In this document: piece after piece, positions 18,876 through 26,607 of the stretch | Numbering within the stretch: position 1 is the stretch's first letter | Layout: every line of letters starts with the position of its first letter | Origin: Micromonospora sp. NBRC 110009 | GTDB lineage: Bacteria; Actinomycetota; Actinomycetes; Mycobacteriales; Micromonosporaceae | Assembly: GCF_030518795.1 (NCBI RefSeq) | Contig: NZ_CP130427.1 | Coordinates: 3,224,001 to 3,288,000, forward strand | Direction: 5' to 3' | DNA: 64,000 nucleotides | The notes under the pieces: model-generated | The model's input: only the letters and a program-made list of their open reading frames with translations | Databases searched by the model: none | What the model was told of the DNA's origin: nothing | Position numbers and translations under genes: made by a program

Positions 18876-19204
18876 GCCATCGATACTGCCTCGCAGGTCC
18901 AGCCGTCGGCTGGCGGGATTCGGACCTGACCGCACGCCCCCTGGTCTGCCGCCCCCGGGCCACCCTCGGCGAGGGGGGTGCGCCTCCCGGCCGTGACGGG
19001 CGGGGGGAGGGAACCGCGGTGACGGTCGGAGCCAGCCCACTGGGTGAGGGACGGTGGAGCAGGTCCTCCCCGTTCGTGTGGGTCACCCATACAGACGCCC
19101 CAGCTCACGCCGGCTGTCCCAGGCGCGGCAAGGGATTCCGGCGCGGAAAAGTGTCGGTAGTGGTCGGTACGGTCCCGCCACCAACTCAAGAAAAGGTGCG
19201 AGAG
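18876..19204. other. divergent intergenic region between the Ada-AlkA gene and the 19.2-kb gene
   Basis: About 330 bases with no convincing gene. It carries a TGGGTCACCCA palindrome at 19079-19089 and a purine-rich stretch before the small uORF at 19205. Open frames across it have no recognisable protein content. Confidence 0.4.
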
Positions 19205-19237
19205 ATGGCGAGCGTGGCCGGGCGAGGTGCCCGCTGA
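19205..19237 (+). CDS. 10-codon upstream ORF coupled to the next gene
   Basis: ATG 19205 encodes MASVAGRGAR and stops at TGA 19235-19237, whose last base is the A of the next gene's ATG (TGATG). A GGTG purine patch lies 8-11 nt upstream. The arrangement suggests a translated leader that delivers ribosomes to the following gene, since that gene has no ribosome site of its own outside this ORF. It may simply be a short coupling peptide. Confidence 0.4.
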   Translation: MASVAGRGAR

Positions 19238-19692
19238 TGCGGTCGGGGCGGATTCGGCTGGACCGCGCGGTGGTGCAGGGCTTCTACGACCGGATGCGGG
19301 TGGTGGCGCCGGCCGCGTACGGCGCGATCGAGCGGGACCGGGCCGACGACCCGGGGCGCGCCTTCGCCGAGACCGCCTGCGGCCGGCTCGCCGGCTCGCT
19401 CGACGCGGCCGGCTTGCGGGCCCTCGGCATGTGGGCGCACCACTGGTGCATGCGCTTCTACGACGACGACACGCGGGTGGGGCTGCGCCTGGTCCGGGAG
19501 ATCGCCAACCGGCCCCGGCTGGGCTGGACGGTGGACGAGGTGCGCTGGCTGCTCGACCAGTCGCACTCGGTCGGCCCGGCCGTCGCGCACCGGTTCACCT
19601 TGCCGCTGGCCGCGGCGGCCGAGCTGCCCCCGGGCGCGCTGCCCGAGTGGGGTGACGAGGCGCTGGAGTGGCCTCGCCTGCTCGCCGGCTGA
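19237..19692 (+). CDS. hypothetical protein
   Basis: A 151-residue soluble protein of unknown function. It is Arg/Ala-rich and helical, with a central WAHHWCMRFYDDDTRVGLRLVREI segment. No signal peptide or membrane helix is seen. The start is the ATG overlapping the upstream 10-codon ORF. Its last 235 bases overlap, tail to tail, the extended reading frame of the EamA gene on the other strand. Codon use fits the genome, so this gene is the more likely of the two to use the overlapped stretch. Confidence 0.6.
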   Translation: MRSGRIRLDRAVVQGFYDRMRVVAPAAYGAIERDRADDPGRAFAETACGRLAGSLDAAGLRALGMWAHHWCMRFYDDDTRVGLRLVREIANRPRLGWTVDEVRWLLDQSHSVGPAVAHRFTLPLAAAAELPPGALPEWGDEALEWPRLLAG

Positions 19693-20558
19693 GCTGCCGG
19701 CCCGGGACGGCCGGGTAGCTGACCGGCAACCATCGCGGCGACCGCCACGGCGAAGCCGGCGAGCTGGACCGGGCTGAGTGACTGGCCGAGCACCAGCCAG
19801 CCGAGCGCGGCGGCGGTCAGCGGGCTGAGCGCCCCCAGCATCGACACCCGGGCGGCCGGCAGCCGGGCCGCGCCCCGGAACCAGAGCACGTACGCCAGCG
19901 CCGTGCCGACCAGCCCGAGCCACGCGTACCCGAGCAGGGCGGGCCCGTCCGGCGCGGGCGGCGCGCCCTCGACGGCGGCGGCGACCGGCACGATCATCAG
20001 GCCACCCGCGACCAGCTGCCAGCTCGTCGCGGCGAGGGTGCCGACGCCGGCGGGCCGCCCCCAGCGGCGGGTGAGCACCAGGCCGGTGGCCATGGCGGCG
20101 GTGCCGGCGAGCCCGGCGGCGACGCCGAGCGGGTCGAGGCCGGCGCCGCCCCGCAGCACCACCAGGGCGACGCCCGCCGGCGCGGCGAGCGCGGCGAGCA
20201 GCGCCCGGCGTCCGGGCCGTTCGCCGAGGGCGGCCGGGCCGAGCGCCGCGACCAGGAGCGGCTGGGTCGCCCCCAGCACGGCCGCCGTGCCGCCGGGCAG
20301 CCGGTAGGCCGCGACGAAGAGCAGCGGGAAGAACGCGCCGATGTTGAGCGCGCCGAGCACCGCGGCCCGCCACCACCACCCGCCGGTGGGCCGTCGGCGG
20401 GTCAGCGCGAGCAGCAGCAGCCCGGCCGGCAGGGCGCGCAGCGCGCCGGACCAGAGGGGCCGGCCGGCCGGCAGCAGTTCGGCGGTGACCAGGTAGGTGG
20501 TGCCCCAGGTGGCGGGGGCGGCGGCGGTGAGCGCGACACCGGTCCAGCGGCGGTTCAT
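19458..20558 (-). CDS. EamA/DMT-family metabolite exporter
   Basis: Inner-membrane drug/metabolite transporter. Two tandem EamA repeats give ten hydrophobic helices over residues 1-280, from VALTAAAPATWGTTYLVTAEL to LAGFAVAVAAMVAGQL. ATG 20558 starts MNRRWTGVAL. There is no in-frame stop at the natural end of the fold: the frame continues about 85 more residues of Ser/Arg/Pro/Thr-rich sequence antisense to the 19237-19692 gene. This tail may be translated or may reflect a lost stop. The gene is divergent from a MarR regulator, which probably represses it through the dyad at 20585-20602. Confidence 0.82.
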   Translation of the reverse strand: MNRRWTGVALTAAAPATWGTTYLVTAELLPAGRPLWSGALRALPAGLLLLALTRRRPTGGWWWRAAVLGALNIGAFFPLLFVAAYRLPGGTAAVLGATQPLLVAALGPAALGERPGRRALLAALAAPAGVALVVLRGGAGLDPLGVAAGLAGTAAMATGLVLTRRWGRPAGVGTLAATSWQLVAGGLMIVPVAAAVEGAPPAPDGPALLGYAWLGLVGTALAYVLWFRGAARLPAARVSMLGALSPLTAAALGWLVLGQSLSPVQLAGFAVAVAAMVAGQLPGRPGPAAQPASRRGHSSASSPHSGSAPGGSSAAAASGKVNRCATAGPTECDWSSSQRTSSTVQPSRGRLAISRTRRSPTRVSSS

Positions 20559-20578
20559 GGCATCCCTCTTCCTTCGAT

Positions 20579-20602
20579 GCTAAGTAGCTTAGCTCTAAGC
20601 TA
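20579..20602. promoter_or_regulatory. MarR operator between the EamA and marR-type genes
   Basis: TAGCTTAG-CT-CTAAGCTA (20585-20602) is a perfect 8-bp inverted repeat, overlapped by a second dyad GCTAAG/CTTAGC (20579-20584/20588-20593). The stretch is strikingly AT-rich for this genome and sits 21 bases upstream of the EamA start and 48 upstream of the regulator. MarR proteins bind such 16-20-bp palindromes. Confidence 0.6.
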
Positions 20603-20650
20603 GTCAACGCCGAGTGAACGGGGAAGTGGGAGGTGCGGCACAATCCCTGC

Positions 20651-21163
20651 GTGGCAGCGGACGAGGTGGACCAGATCGTCGAGCAGTGGCGGCGGGAGCG
20701 CGCCGGCCTGCGGCCCGAGCCGATGGCCGTCTTCGGCCGCATCTACCGGCTGGCCCGGCTGGTCGGCGACCGCCAGGAACGGGTGTACGCCGGCTGGGGC
20801 ATCGGCCGGGGCGAGTTCGACGTGCTCGCCGCGCTGCGCCGCTCCGGCGCGCCCTACACCCTGGCACCCAAGGCGCTCGCCGCCGCGCTCATGCTCACCT
20901 CCGGCGGGATGACCGGGCGGCTCGACCGCCTGGAACGGGCCGGCCTGGTCCGGCGCGCCCCCGACCCCGCCGACCGGCGCGCGCTCCGGGTCAGCCTCAC
21001 CGACGACGGCCGGCGGGTGGTCGAGGAGTCGGTCGAGGCCGGCCTCGCCGTGCAGCGCCGGATCCTCGACGCCCTGCCCCCCGACGACCAGGAGCGCCTG
21101 GCCGACCTGCTCCGGACGCTGCTCGCCGCCGCCGAGGCGGAGCAGCCCGGCCAGGCAGGATGA
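20651..21163 (+). CDS. MarR-family transcriptional regulator
   Basis: A 170-residue winged-helix regulator. The wHTH core runs from about residue 50 to 115: GEFDVLAALRRSG, LAAALMLTSGGMTGRLDRLERAGLV, then the wing RRAPDPADRRALRVSLTDDG. GTG 20651 is preferred: a CACAAT box is 6 nt upstream, suggesting a leaderless message. GTG 20633 is a longer alternative. It is divergent from the EamA exporter, a common regulator/efflux arrangement, and likely controls both genes. The ligand is unknown. Confidence 0.85.
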   Translation: MAADEVDQIVEQWRRERAGLRPEPMAVFGRIYRLARLVGDRQERVYAGWGIGRGEFDVLAALRRSGAPYTLAPKALAAALMLTSGGMTGRLDRLERAGLVRRAPDPADRRALRVSLTDDGRRVVEESVEAGLAVQRRILDALPPDDQERLADLLRTLLAAAEAEQPGQAG

Positions 21164-21193
21164 TCTCGACCGTCACCGACCGGAAGGACGACC

Positions 21194-21940
21194 ATGCCCG
21201 CCAGCGAACCGACCATCGTCGCCACCAGCATGGGCTTCAGCAGCCGCCGCCGTGGCCCGTGGGACGCCCAGCCCGGCCCGGTCTTCGACCTGATGGCCGA
21301 GCTGGCGCAGGCCGGCGACGCGCCGAAGATCTGCTACCTGAACCAGGCGGTCGGTGACCAGCCCACCTCGTTCACCGTCTTCCACGGCGCCTTCGCCGGC
21401 ACCCGGTTCCGCGCCTCCCACCTGGCGCTCTTCCCGATGCCCAACGTCGAGGACATCCGGGCCCACCTGCTCGCCCAGGACGCCATCTGGGTGGGCGGCG
21501 GCAGCGTCGCCAACCTCTGCGCCGTGTGGCGGGTGCACGGCCTGCCGGACATCCTGCACGAGTGCTGGCAGGCCGGCGTGGTGCTGGGCGGGGTCTCCGC
21601 CGGGTCGATCTGCTGGCACCTCGGCGGCGCCACCGACAGCTACGGCCCGACCCTGCGGCCGTTCACCGACGCGCTCGGCTGGCTCCCGTACGGCAACGGC
21701 GTGCACTACGACAGCGAGGAGCAGCGTCGACCGCTGATGCACCGGTTGGTCGGCGACGGCACGCTGCCGACCAGCCACTGCACCGACGACGGGGTCGGTC
21801 TCGTCTACCGGGGCACCCGCCTGGCCGAGGCAGTGGCGGACCGGGAGGGCGTGGCCGCGTACGAGGTGAGCCGCGGCGAGGACGGCAGCGTCCGGGAGAC
21901 CCGGATCGAGCCCCGGCTGCTGACCGCCCAGCCCTCCTGA
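21194..21940 (+). CDS. peptidase E-like protein (S51 family)
   Basis: A 248-residue cytoplasmic serine peptidase of family S51, which in characterised members cleaves Asp-X dipeptides. The nucleophile motif is GVSAGSICW near residue 137, preceded by VGGGSVANL, which helps form the oxyanion hole. The start ATG 21194 has GGAAGGAC just upstream. It sits 30 bases after the MarR gene, perhaps cotranscribed. Confidence 0.85.
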   Translation: MPASEPTIVATSMGFSSRRRGPWDAQPGPVFDLMAELAQAGDAPKICYLNQAVGDQPTSFTVFHGAFAGTRFRASHLALFPMPNVEDIRAHLLAQDAIWVGGGSVANLCAVWRVHGLPDILHECWQAGVVLGGVSAGSICWHLGGATDSYGPTLRPFTDALGWLPYGNGVHYDSEEQRRPLMHRLVGDGTLPTSHCTDDGVGLVYRGTRLAEAVADREGVAAYEVSRGEDGSVRETRIEPRLLTAQPS

Positions 21941-22008
21941 GGCCGTTTTCCGGCCCCGCCGGACCTGCCTGCCCGAGACTCGCGGCGAACCGCGTAAGCT
22001 GGCTCGTC

Positions 22009-23094
22009 GTGAGTCTCACCATCGGCATCGTCGGCCTGCCCAACGTGGGCAAGAGCACCCTGTTCAACGCGCTGACCAAGAACGACGTGCTCGCCGCGAA
22101 CTACCCGTTCGCCACCATCGAGCCGAACGTCGGCGTGGTCGGGCTCCCCGACGAGCGGCTGGCCACGCTCGCCGAGATCTTCTCCTCGCAGAAGGTGCTG
22201 CCGGCGCCGGTGTCGTTCGTCGACATCGCCGGCCTGGTCCGGGGCGCCTCCAAGGGGCAGGGACGGGGCAACGCGTTCCTGGCGAACATCCGCGACGCCT
22301 CGGCGATCTGCCAGGTGGTGCGCGCCTTCTCCGACCCGAACGTGGTGCACGTCGACGGCAAGGTCTCCCCGGCCGACGACATCGAGACGATCAACACGGA
22401 GCTGATCCTGGCCGACCTCCAGACCCTGGAGAAGGCGCTGCCCCGGCTGGAGAAGGAGGCCAAGCTCCGCAAGGACCGGGCCGCCGCCGTCGAGGCCGCC
22501 AAGAAGGCCGTCGAGGTCCTGGACGGCGGCACCACCCTGTACGCGGGGGCCGCCGCCGCCAAGATCGAGCTGGAGCACCTGCGCGAGCTGCACCTGCTCA
22601 CCACCAAGCCGTTCCTCTACGTCTTCAACGTCGACGAGGCCGAGCTGGGCAACGCCGAGTTCCTCGACGAGCTGCGCGCCCTGGTCGCCCCGGCCGAGGC
22701 CGTCTTCATGGACGCCAAGATCGAGTCCGAGCTGGTGGACCTGCCCGAGGAGGAGGCCCGCGAGCTGCTGGAGTCGATCGGGCAGTCCGAGCCGGGCCTG
22801 GACCAGCTCGTCCGGGTCGGGTTCCGCACCCTCGGGCTCCAGACGTACCTGACGGCCGGCCCCAAGGAGGCACGGGCCTGGACCGTCCCGGTGGGCGCGA
22901 CCGCGCCGGAGGCCGCGGGGGTCATCCACAGCGACTTCCAGCGCGGCTTCATCAAGGCCGAGGTGGTCTCCTACGCCGACCTGGTCGCGGCCGGATCGAT
23001 GGCGGCGGCCAAGGCCGCCGGCAAGGTCCGGATCGAGGGCAAGGAGTACGTCATGCAGGACGGCGACGTGGTGGAGTTCCGCTTCAACGTCTAA
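22009..23094 (+). CDS. ychF: redox-regulated ATPase YchF (Obg-family GTPase-like)
   Basis: Universal YchF/OLA1 ATPase, 361 residues, associated with ribosomes and stress responses. The G1 loop is GLPNVGKST near residue 8, G3 is DIAGL, and the NVDE motif replaces the GTPase NKxD, giving ATP preference. A coiled-coil insertion (about 130-210) and a C-terminal TGS domain (GFIKAEVVSY to the terminal EFRFNV) complete it. GTG 22009 lies 8 nt after TAAGCT. The last five codons and stop recur at 31206 and 37354, marking a probable integration site. Confidence 0.97.
   Translation: MSLTIGIVGLPNVGKSTLFNALTKNDVLAANYPFATIEPNVGVVGLPDERLATLAEIFSSQKVLPAPVSFVDIAGLVRGASKGQGRGNAFLANIRDASAICQVVRAFSDPNVVHVDGKVSPADDIETINTELILADLQTLEKALPRLEKEAKLRKDRAAAVEAAKKAVEVLDGGTTLYAGAAAAKIELEHLRELHLLTTKPFLYVFNVDEAELGNAEFLDELRALVAPAEAVFMDAKIESELVDLPEEEARELLESIGQSEPGLDQLVRVGFRTLGLQTYLTAGPKEARAWTVPVGATAPEAAGVIHSDFQRGFIKAEVVSYADLVAAGSMAAAKAAGKVRIEGKEYVMQDGDVVEFRFNV
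23077..23092 (+). repeat. att-like core copy 1: 3' end of ychF
   Basis: TTCCGCTTCAACGTCT encodes the final FRFNV of YchF and the first stop base. The same 16 bases recur at 37354-37369, and a one-mismatch copy at 31206-31221. It marks the left edge of the accessory island. Confidence 0.65.
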
Positions 23095-23104
23095 CACCCG
23101 AGCT

Positions 23105-23129
23105 GGGCGACCAACTGGGTGACGGTGGG
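23105..23129 (+). repeat. imperfect 25-bp direct repeat, left copy
   Basis: Matches 24097-24121 at 21 of 25 positions, both containing AACTGGGTGACG. The two copies bracket about 1 kb that holds the low-GC gene at 23328-23927. No gene lies between the ychF stop and 23328 on either strand that I can support. Confidence 0.5.
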
Positions 23130-23327
23130 CGCAAGCAACGCTGAACGTCCGTGGACTTCGGTGGACCGTTCAGGCAGGTTAGCGCTACCGCTGACGCTGC
23201 TCATCGACGGCTGGTCATTCCTTCGGGACGAGAAACCGACTGGGTTGCTAGCTGTAGCCCAAATGCGAGATGGGCCAAGATGGCTGTGGAAAGTTGGGGG
23301 GCATTTGAGTTGAGACGCCGTGAATTA

Positions 23328-23927
23328 TTAGGGGGAACTCTCGACCGAGGGACTCGCCTTTTCGACCCCTGCGCCTTTGCTGGCCGGTCTAGGCAGGGAT
23401 CGGGCTCGCGAACCTCGTACTCTCCACCTCAGCAACCCCGGCGGAGGTGGGAGGGGTCCTAGACCCAACTCCTTACGCGCAGCACATAGGAATGCGTAGC
23501 GTGCTTCCGCGTATTTCCAGTAAAGCTCGCGCTCCCTGCTCAAATCATATTCTGGCGTGCCAGCGTTCAAACGTAAATATTCCCATCCATCCGCTATTGA
23601 AGATGTGACCTCCTTGGCCGCAGTGGCTACCTTTGAGCTTGCTGTCACTTCCAGGGCATCAAGAAGCTCTTTAGAAATCCTGTATTCGGCCCTCGCGGTA
23701 GTTTCCTTCTCCTCCCGCGAATTCTGCCATTTCTCGACTTGAAAAAAAACCATCGCGTTCAGCTTGTGATTAGATCCGCTGAACATGCGAATGAGGTCAG
23801 GAAGTTTATCGCGCTGCCATTTGCGGGCCTCGTTCTTGTTCGATAGGTAAGCTTGGTAGCCAACGTTAATGAGGCTGAGGGCGGCGGCGGCGCATGCAGC
23901 GACGGCTGCCAACGTCTGTGCCTGCAT
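23328..23927 (-). CDS. membrane-anchored hypothetical protein, atypical low GC
   Basis: About 199 residues, unknown function. The N-terminal hydrophobic helix (residues 4-24, LAAVAACAAAALSLINVGYQAYL) is followed by a charged cytoplasmic region with likely helical or coiled segments (NKNEARKWQRDKLPDLIRMF, EKWQNSREEKETTARAEY). The last 40 residues are Pro/Arg/Ser-rich and may be poorly conserved. ATG 23927 is 7 nt after TAGGTT; longer starts exist to 23972. Base composition is clearly lower in GC than neighbours, a sign of transfer. Confidence 0.6.
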   Translation of the reverse strand: MQAQTLAAVAACAAAALSLINVGYQAYLSNKNEARKWQRDKLPDLIRMFSGSNHKLNAMVFFQVEKWQNSREEKETTARAEYRISKELLDALEVTASSKVATAAKEVTSSIADGWEYLRLNAGTPEYDLSRERELYWKYAEARYAFLCAARKELGLGPLPPPPGLLRWRVRGSRARSLPRPASKGAGVEKASPSVESSP

Positions 23928-24253
23928 GGCCAGCAACCTACCGGACATGAGCCAGTCTGCGAGGCAAACCATACGGCGGTCAGCGCGGCGACAGTCGCGC
24001 CGAGGTGATAGGCGTCAGCACCGACGCTGGTGGCGCTGGGCGCGTCCAGCTTGAAACGGACATGGTGCGCGAGGCCGAGGCCTTGCTGCGGGACGTGGGT
24101 GACTAACTGGGTGACGATCGGGTCGGACACCGCCGGACGAGCACGGACGAGGGTGGACCAGGCCCGCAGTCCAGAGCCAACAAAGCAGTAGGTGAGAGCG
24201 CCGTGATTGTTGCCTGGGGGTCAAGGAGTCGCGGCATTCGCAGACAACCGCAT
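23928..24253. other. gene-free stretch in the island with a direct-repeat copy and a tRNA-like scrap
   Basis: No supportable gene. It contains the right copy of the 25-bp direct repeat (24097-24121), and around 24209-24235 a stretch reading TTGCCTGGGGGTCAAGGAGT that resembles the variable-loop/T-arm side of a tRNA. The resemblance is weak. Confidence 0.35.
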
Positions 24254-24493
24254 CTACTCGTCGTCGACGTTGGAGGGGACGGCGGATGTCCGACTGTTGT
24301 GCCAGCGGCGAGCGTAGACCCAGGTCAGCAGACCGAAGATAGCGAGTCCGAGCCCCTGACCTACCGTGGCAAAGGACACCCGCTGGAGTGCAATGCCGAG
24401 CACCAGCGCAAGTCCGTTGATGAGCGCAAAAAAGCCGAAGGCGATCGTGATGAAGGCAACGGACCGCCGGCTCTCAACAGACGAGGTGGCCAC
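24254..24493 (-). CDS. small two-helix membrane protein
   Basis: A 79-residue protein of unknown function with two predicted transmembrane helices (residues 12-34, VAFITIAFGFFALINGLALVLGI; 43-60, VGQGLGLAIFGLLTWVYA) joined by a short loop, and polar ends (RRWHNSRTSAVPSNVDDE). The start is GTG 24493. No ribosome site is obvious. Helix spacing and codon use favour a real gene over chance. Confidence 0.5.
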   Translation of the reverse strand: MATSSVESRRSVAFITIAFGFFALINGLALVLGIALQRVSFATVGQGLGLAIFGLLTWVYARRWHNSRTSAVPSNVDDE

Positions 24494-24563
24494 GACATGA
24501 AGGTTACCGAGCCGTCAAGCGGAAGGATCCGGACGGCCGCGTCCTGTCGTACGCCGCTTCTGT

Positions 24564-24695
24564 GACAGCAACGGTGACAGCAACCGGCCCGGACGGAAGC
24601 GACCAGGACGAGCCGCCGGTGGACAGATGTCCGAGGTCACGACCGTGCCGCGGATGACGCCGGACGAGTCGCCTAGGACTTGTAGACGAGGCGTC
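24564..24695 (+). repeat. end-module family 2, copy 1
   Basis: Tandem dyad GACAGCAACGGTGACAGCAA at 24564-24585, 92 bases of spacer, then ACTTGTAGACGAGGCGTC at 24678-24695. The same two parts recur at 26199-26329, 29755-29882 and 33374-33493 with similar spacing. The second part resembles a tRNA anticodon loop (CTTGTAA). Confidence 0.6.
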
Positions 24696-24763
24696 CGGGC
24701 TCCCGAGCAGCCAAGCAGGCACCCAAACCGGCGAGCAAGAGCGGACAATCCCGGACCTGAACC

Positions 24764-25636
24764 TCAGGGCCGCAGCGCGCGTAGGAACGCTATGGCTGTA
24801 GTGCGGCGGGTAGGCGTCCTGGCCGCTGCCAGGGCAGCCATGTGCGCGTCGAGGCGCTCGCGCTCGTCGTTAGTCAGCGCGGCGGCGATGGCTTCGCCAT
24901 ACGTCGGGACCAGGGGGTTGGGGGCGACCCGCTTGAGCGCGTCCCAGTCGCTGATCGGCTCGGCGGGTACGTCGAGCTGGGCGCGGTAGTCCAGCTCCAC
25001 CGCCTCGAAACCCGAAGTCTCTGCCCAGGCGATCAGGTCGCGCTCGTCGAAGTCAACCATCGGCTGCTCGTCCGCTTCTGTGCGTCCCCGGTACTCGTTG
25101 CGGACCTTGGCCACCAGGTCGTCGACCGGGGAGCCGCCCAAGCCGAACAGTTCGTCGGGGCGGTGCTGCCGCGCGAAGCGGTTGATGGGCTCGAAGAGGG
25201 AGAGCCTTCCGCCTGGCCGCAGCACTCGGAAGAACTCTGCGAACGCGGCGGCTTTGCGGTCGGAGTAGATGAGCACCGACCGGGTGGTGACGACGTCGAC
25301 GGAGGCATCCGCAACGCCGGCAAGGTCCTCGGCCGGCGACTGTACGAAGCTGCACCGCTCATCGCCGTCGGCGATCCGCCGGCACTGGTCGAGCAGGTCC
25401 TGCGACACGTCGCTGAAGATGACACGGCCGTCCGGGCCGAGACGGTCGAGAGCACCAAACCCAATTAATCCGGTTCCGCATCCGACGTCGAGGAGGACGT
25501 CATCGCGCTTCAGATCGGCTCGGTCGAGGACGCCGTCGCGGAACCACGCCAGGTCTGAGGCGTACCGGGCGCGCAGGGTGGCGCTTCCGCCGTCTCGGCG
25601 CGTCAACAACCACTGTGCCCACCTGTCGGTCGTCAT
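24764..25636 (-). CDS. class I SAM-dependent methyltransferase
   Basis: A 290-residue methyltransferase. The SAM-binding glycine motif DVGCGTGLIG is near residue 46, the acidic loop is VIFSDVSQDLL, motif II is VDVVTTRSVLIY, and LRPGGRLSLFEP follows. The C-terminal 100 residues form a substrate cap not recognised from sequence. ATG 25636 (MTTDRWAQWLL) lies 6 nt after TATCGT; the open frame extends 43 codons further upstream without signals. It is an isolated gene within the island, substrate unknown. Confidence 0.85.
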   Translation of the reverse strand: MTTDRWAQWLLTRRDGGSATLRARYASDLAWFRDGVLDRADLKRDDVLLDVGCGTGLIGFGALDRLGPDGRVIFSDVSQDLLDQCRRIADGDERCSFVQSPAEDLAGVADASVDVVTTRSVLIYSDRKAAAFAEFFRVLRPGGRLSLFEPINRFARQHRPDELFGLGGSPVDDLVAKVRNEYRGRTEADEQPMVDFDERDLIAWAETSGFEAVELDYRAQLDVPAEPISDWDALKRVAPNPLVPTYGEAIAAALTNDERERLDAHMAALAAARTPTRRTTAIAFLRALRP

Positions 25637-25816
25637 CGGGTCACGATAGTTCCGGCCCGAGCACCGCACTGGCCCGTCACACAGCGATAGCGGGCCAAGA
25701 TCCGGACTATGCGCGGAATGATCAAGGATGGTAGGTGACGGGCAACCAGCGCTTCCGCTGCTCAAAGTGCCATTGCAGCTTGCAGCGCAACTGCCTTCCT
25801 AAACCGTGTGCCCTAG

Positions 25817-26122
25817 CTAGTCCGGCACGCCATCGGTCAGATGCAGGTGGCTGAGGCTAGGTGAAAAGGCAGCAACATGGTCAGGGGTTCCATGGTGCGG
25901 CTTGCCTGGTCGGAAGCGACCGGCCGCCACGGCCTGGTCGTAGCAGCCGACGCCTACGGGGTACTCGCTCAGAATGCCCGACAGCCGATGCTGCGCCGCC
26001 CAGGCGAGTCCGTCAGCCTGAGACTGAAACACGCCGGAAGCGAATCGCGCATTCGAGCCGTGAAAGATCCACACCGTGGAGGTCGCTGCGCCACGCGGGT
26101 CTGGGCTGGCAGGTGTTTGCAC
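25817..26122 (-). CDS. small DUF7710-like protein
   Basis: A 101-residue protein with the pattern VWIFHGSNARFASGVF near residue 16, then HRLSGILSEYPVGVGCYD and GRFRPGKPHHGTP. I associate this block order with the DUF7710 family of small cytoplasmic proteins of unknown function. GTG 26122 lies 6 nt after CATACT. The larger open frame to 26500 crosses a repeat module and is not believed. Family assignment is from memory. Confidence 0.6.
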   Translation of the reverse strand: MQTPASPDPRGAATSTVWIFHGSNARFASGVFQSQADGLAWAAQHRLSGILSEYPVGVGCYDQAVAAGRFRPGKPHHGTPDHVAAFSPSLSHLHLTDGVPD

Positions 26123-26198
26123 GGCCCGAGTATGCCGGGCACAGCCAGCCAGCGTGCGGCCCGTACCAGCCGACCGGATCGCAGCAGGGATGGCTGTC

Positions 26199-26329
26199 GA
26201 CAGCAACGGCGACAGCAACCGGCCGGGACGAGAGCAGCCGGCAGCGGCCGGGCACGGACAGTCGCCCGAGGTCGCAGACGCGGATGGACCCCGCCGGACA
26301 GCGCGCCTAGAACTTACAAGCGAGGGGTC
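26199..26329 (+). repeat. end-module family 2, copy 2
   Basis: GACAGCAACGGCGACAGCAA at 26199-26220, then 91 bases, then ACTTACAAGCGAGGGGTC at 26312-26329. The rest of 26123-26571 carries no gene I can support. A minus-strand open frame (26307-26576) with one hydrophobic stretch is probably a truncated remnant. Confidence 0.6.
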
Positions 26330-26572
26330 GGTTGGGCCGTCTACGGGCCGTCTGGTCCGTCGCTGGGCCGCCAAACGCCGACCAGAGATAACCGCCGACG
26401 ACCAGCAGCACCCAAGAAAACAGCAGGTCAGCCACCACGTGACGGCGGCTGACCTGGTGGGCGACGGACGAGTCGACCTGTACGCCGGATTCTGGGTCAC
26501 CGATCCTTGAAGTCGCGGCGGCCACTCCCACCTCGAGCTTGTCCGCGGCGCTCGACTTTCTCGGCCAGGCAG

Positions 26573-26601
26573 GCAACCTTCCAGGGAGCCCGACTGGTAT
26601 C
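26573..26601 (+). promoter_or_regulatory. ECF-type promoter of the first sigma/partner pair
   Basis: GCAACCTT (-35 like) at 26573-26580 and GGTATC at 26596-26601 (17 nt between GCAACC and GGTA), 12 bases upstream of GTG 26608. The paralogous pair at 35.5 kb has the same boxes at the same distance from its start, which suggests autoregulation. Confidence 0.55.
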
Positions 26602-26607
26602 TCCCCT

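Noticed and set aside
26307..26576. 89-codon minus-strand frame with one hydrophobic stretch
   Set aside because: No start signals, runs into a repeat module and ends there; noted only as a possible remnant.
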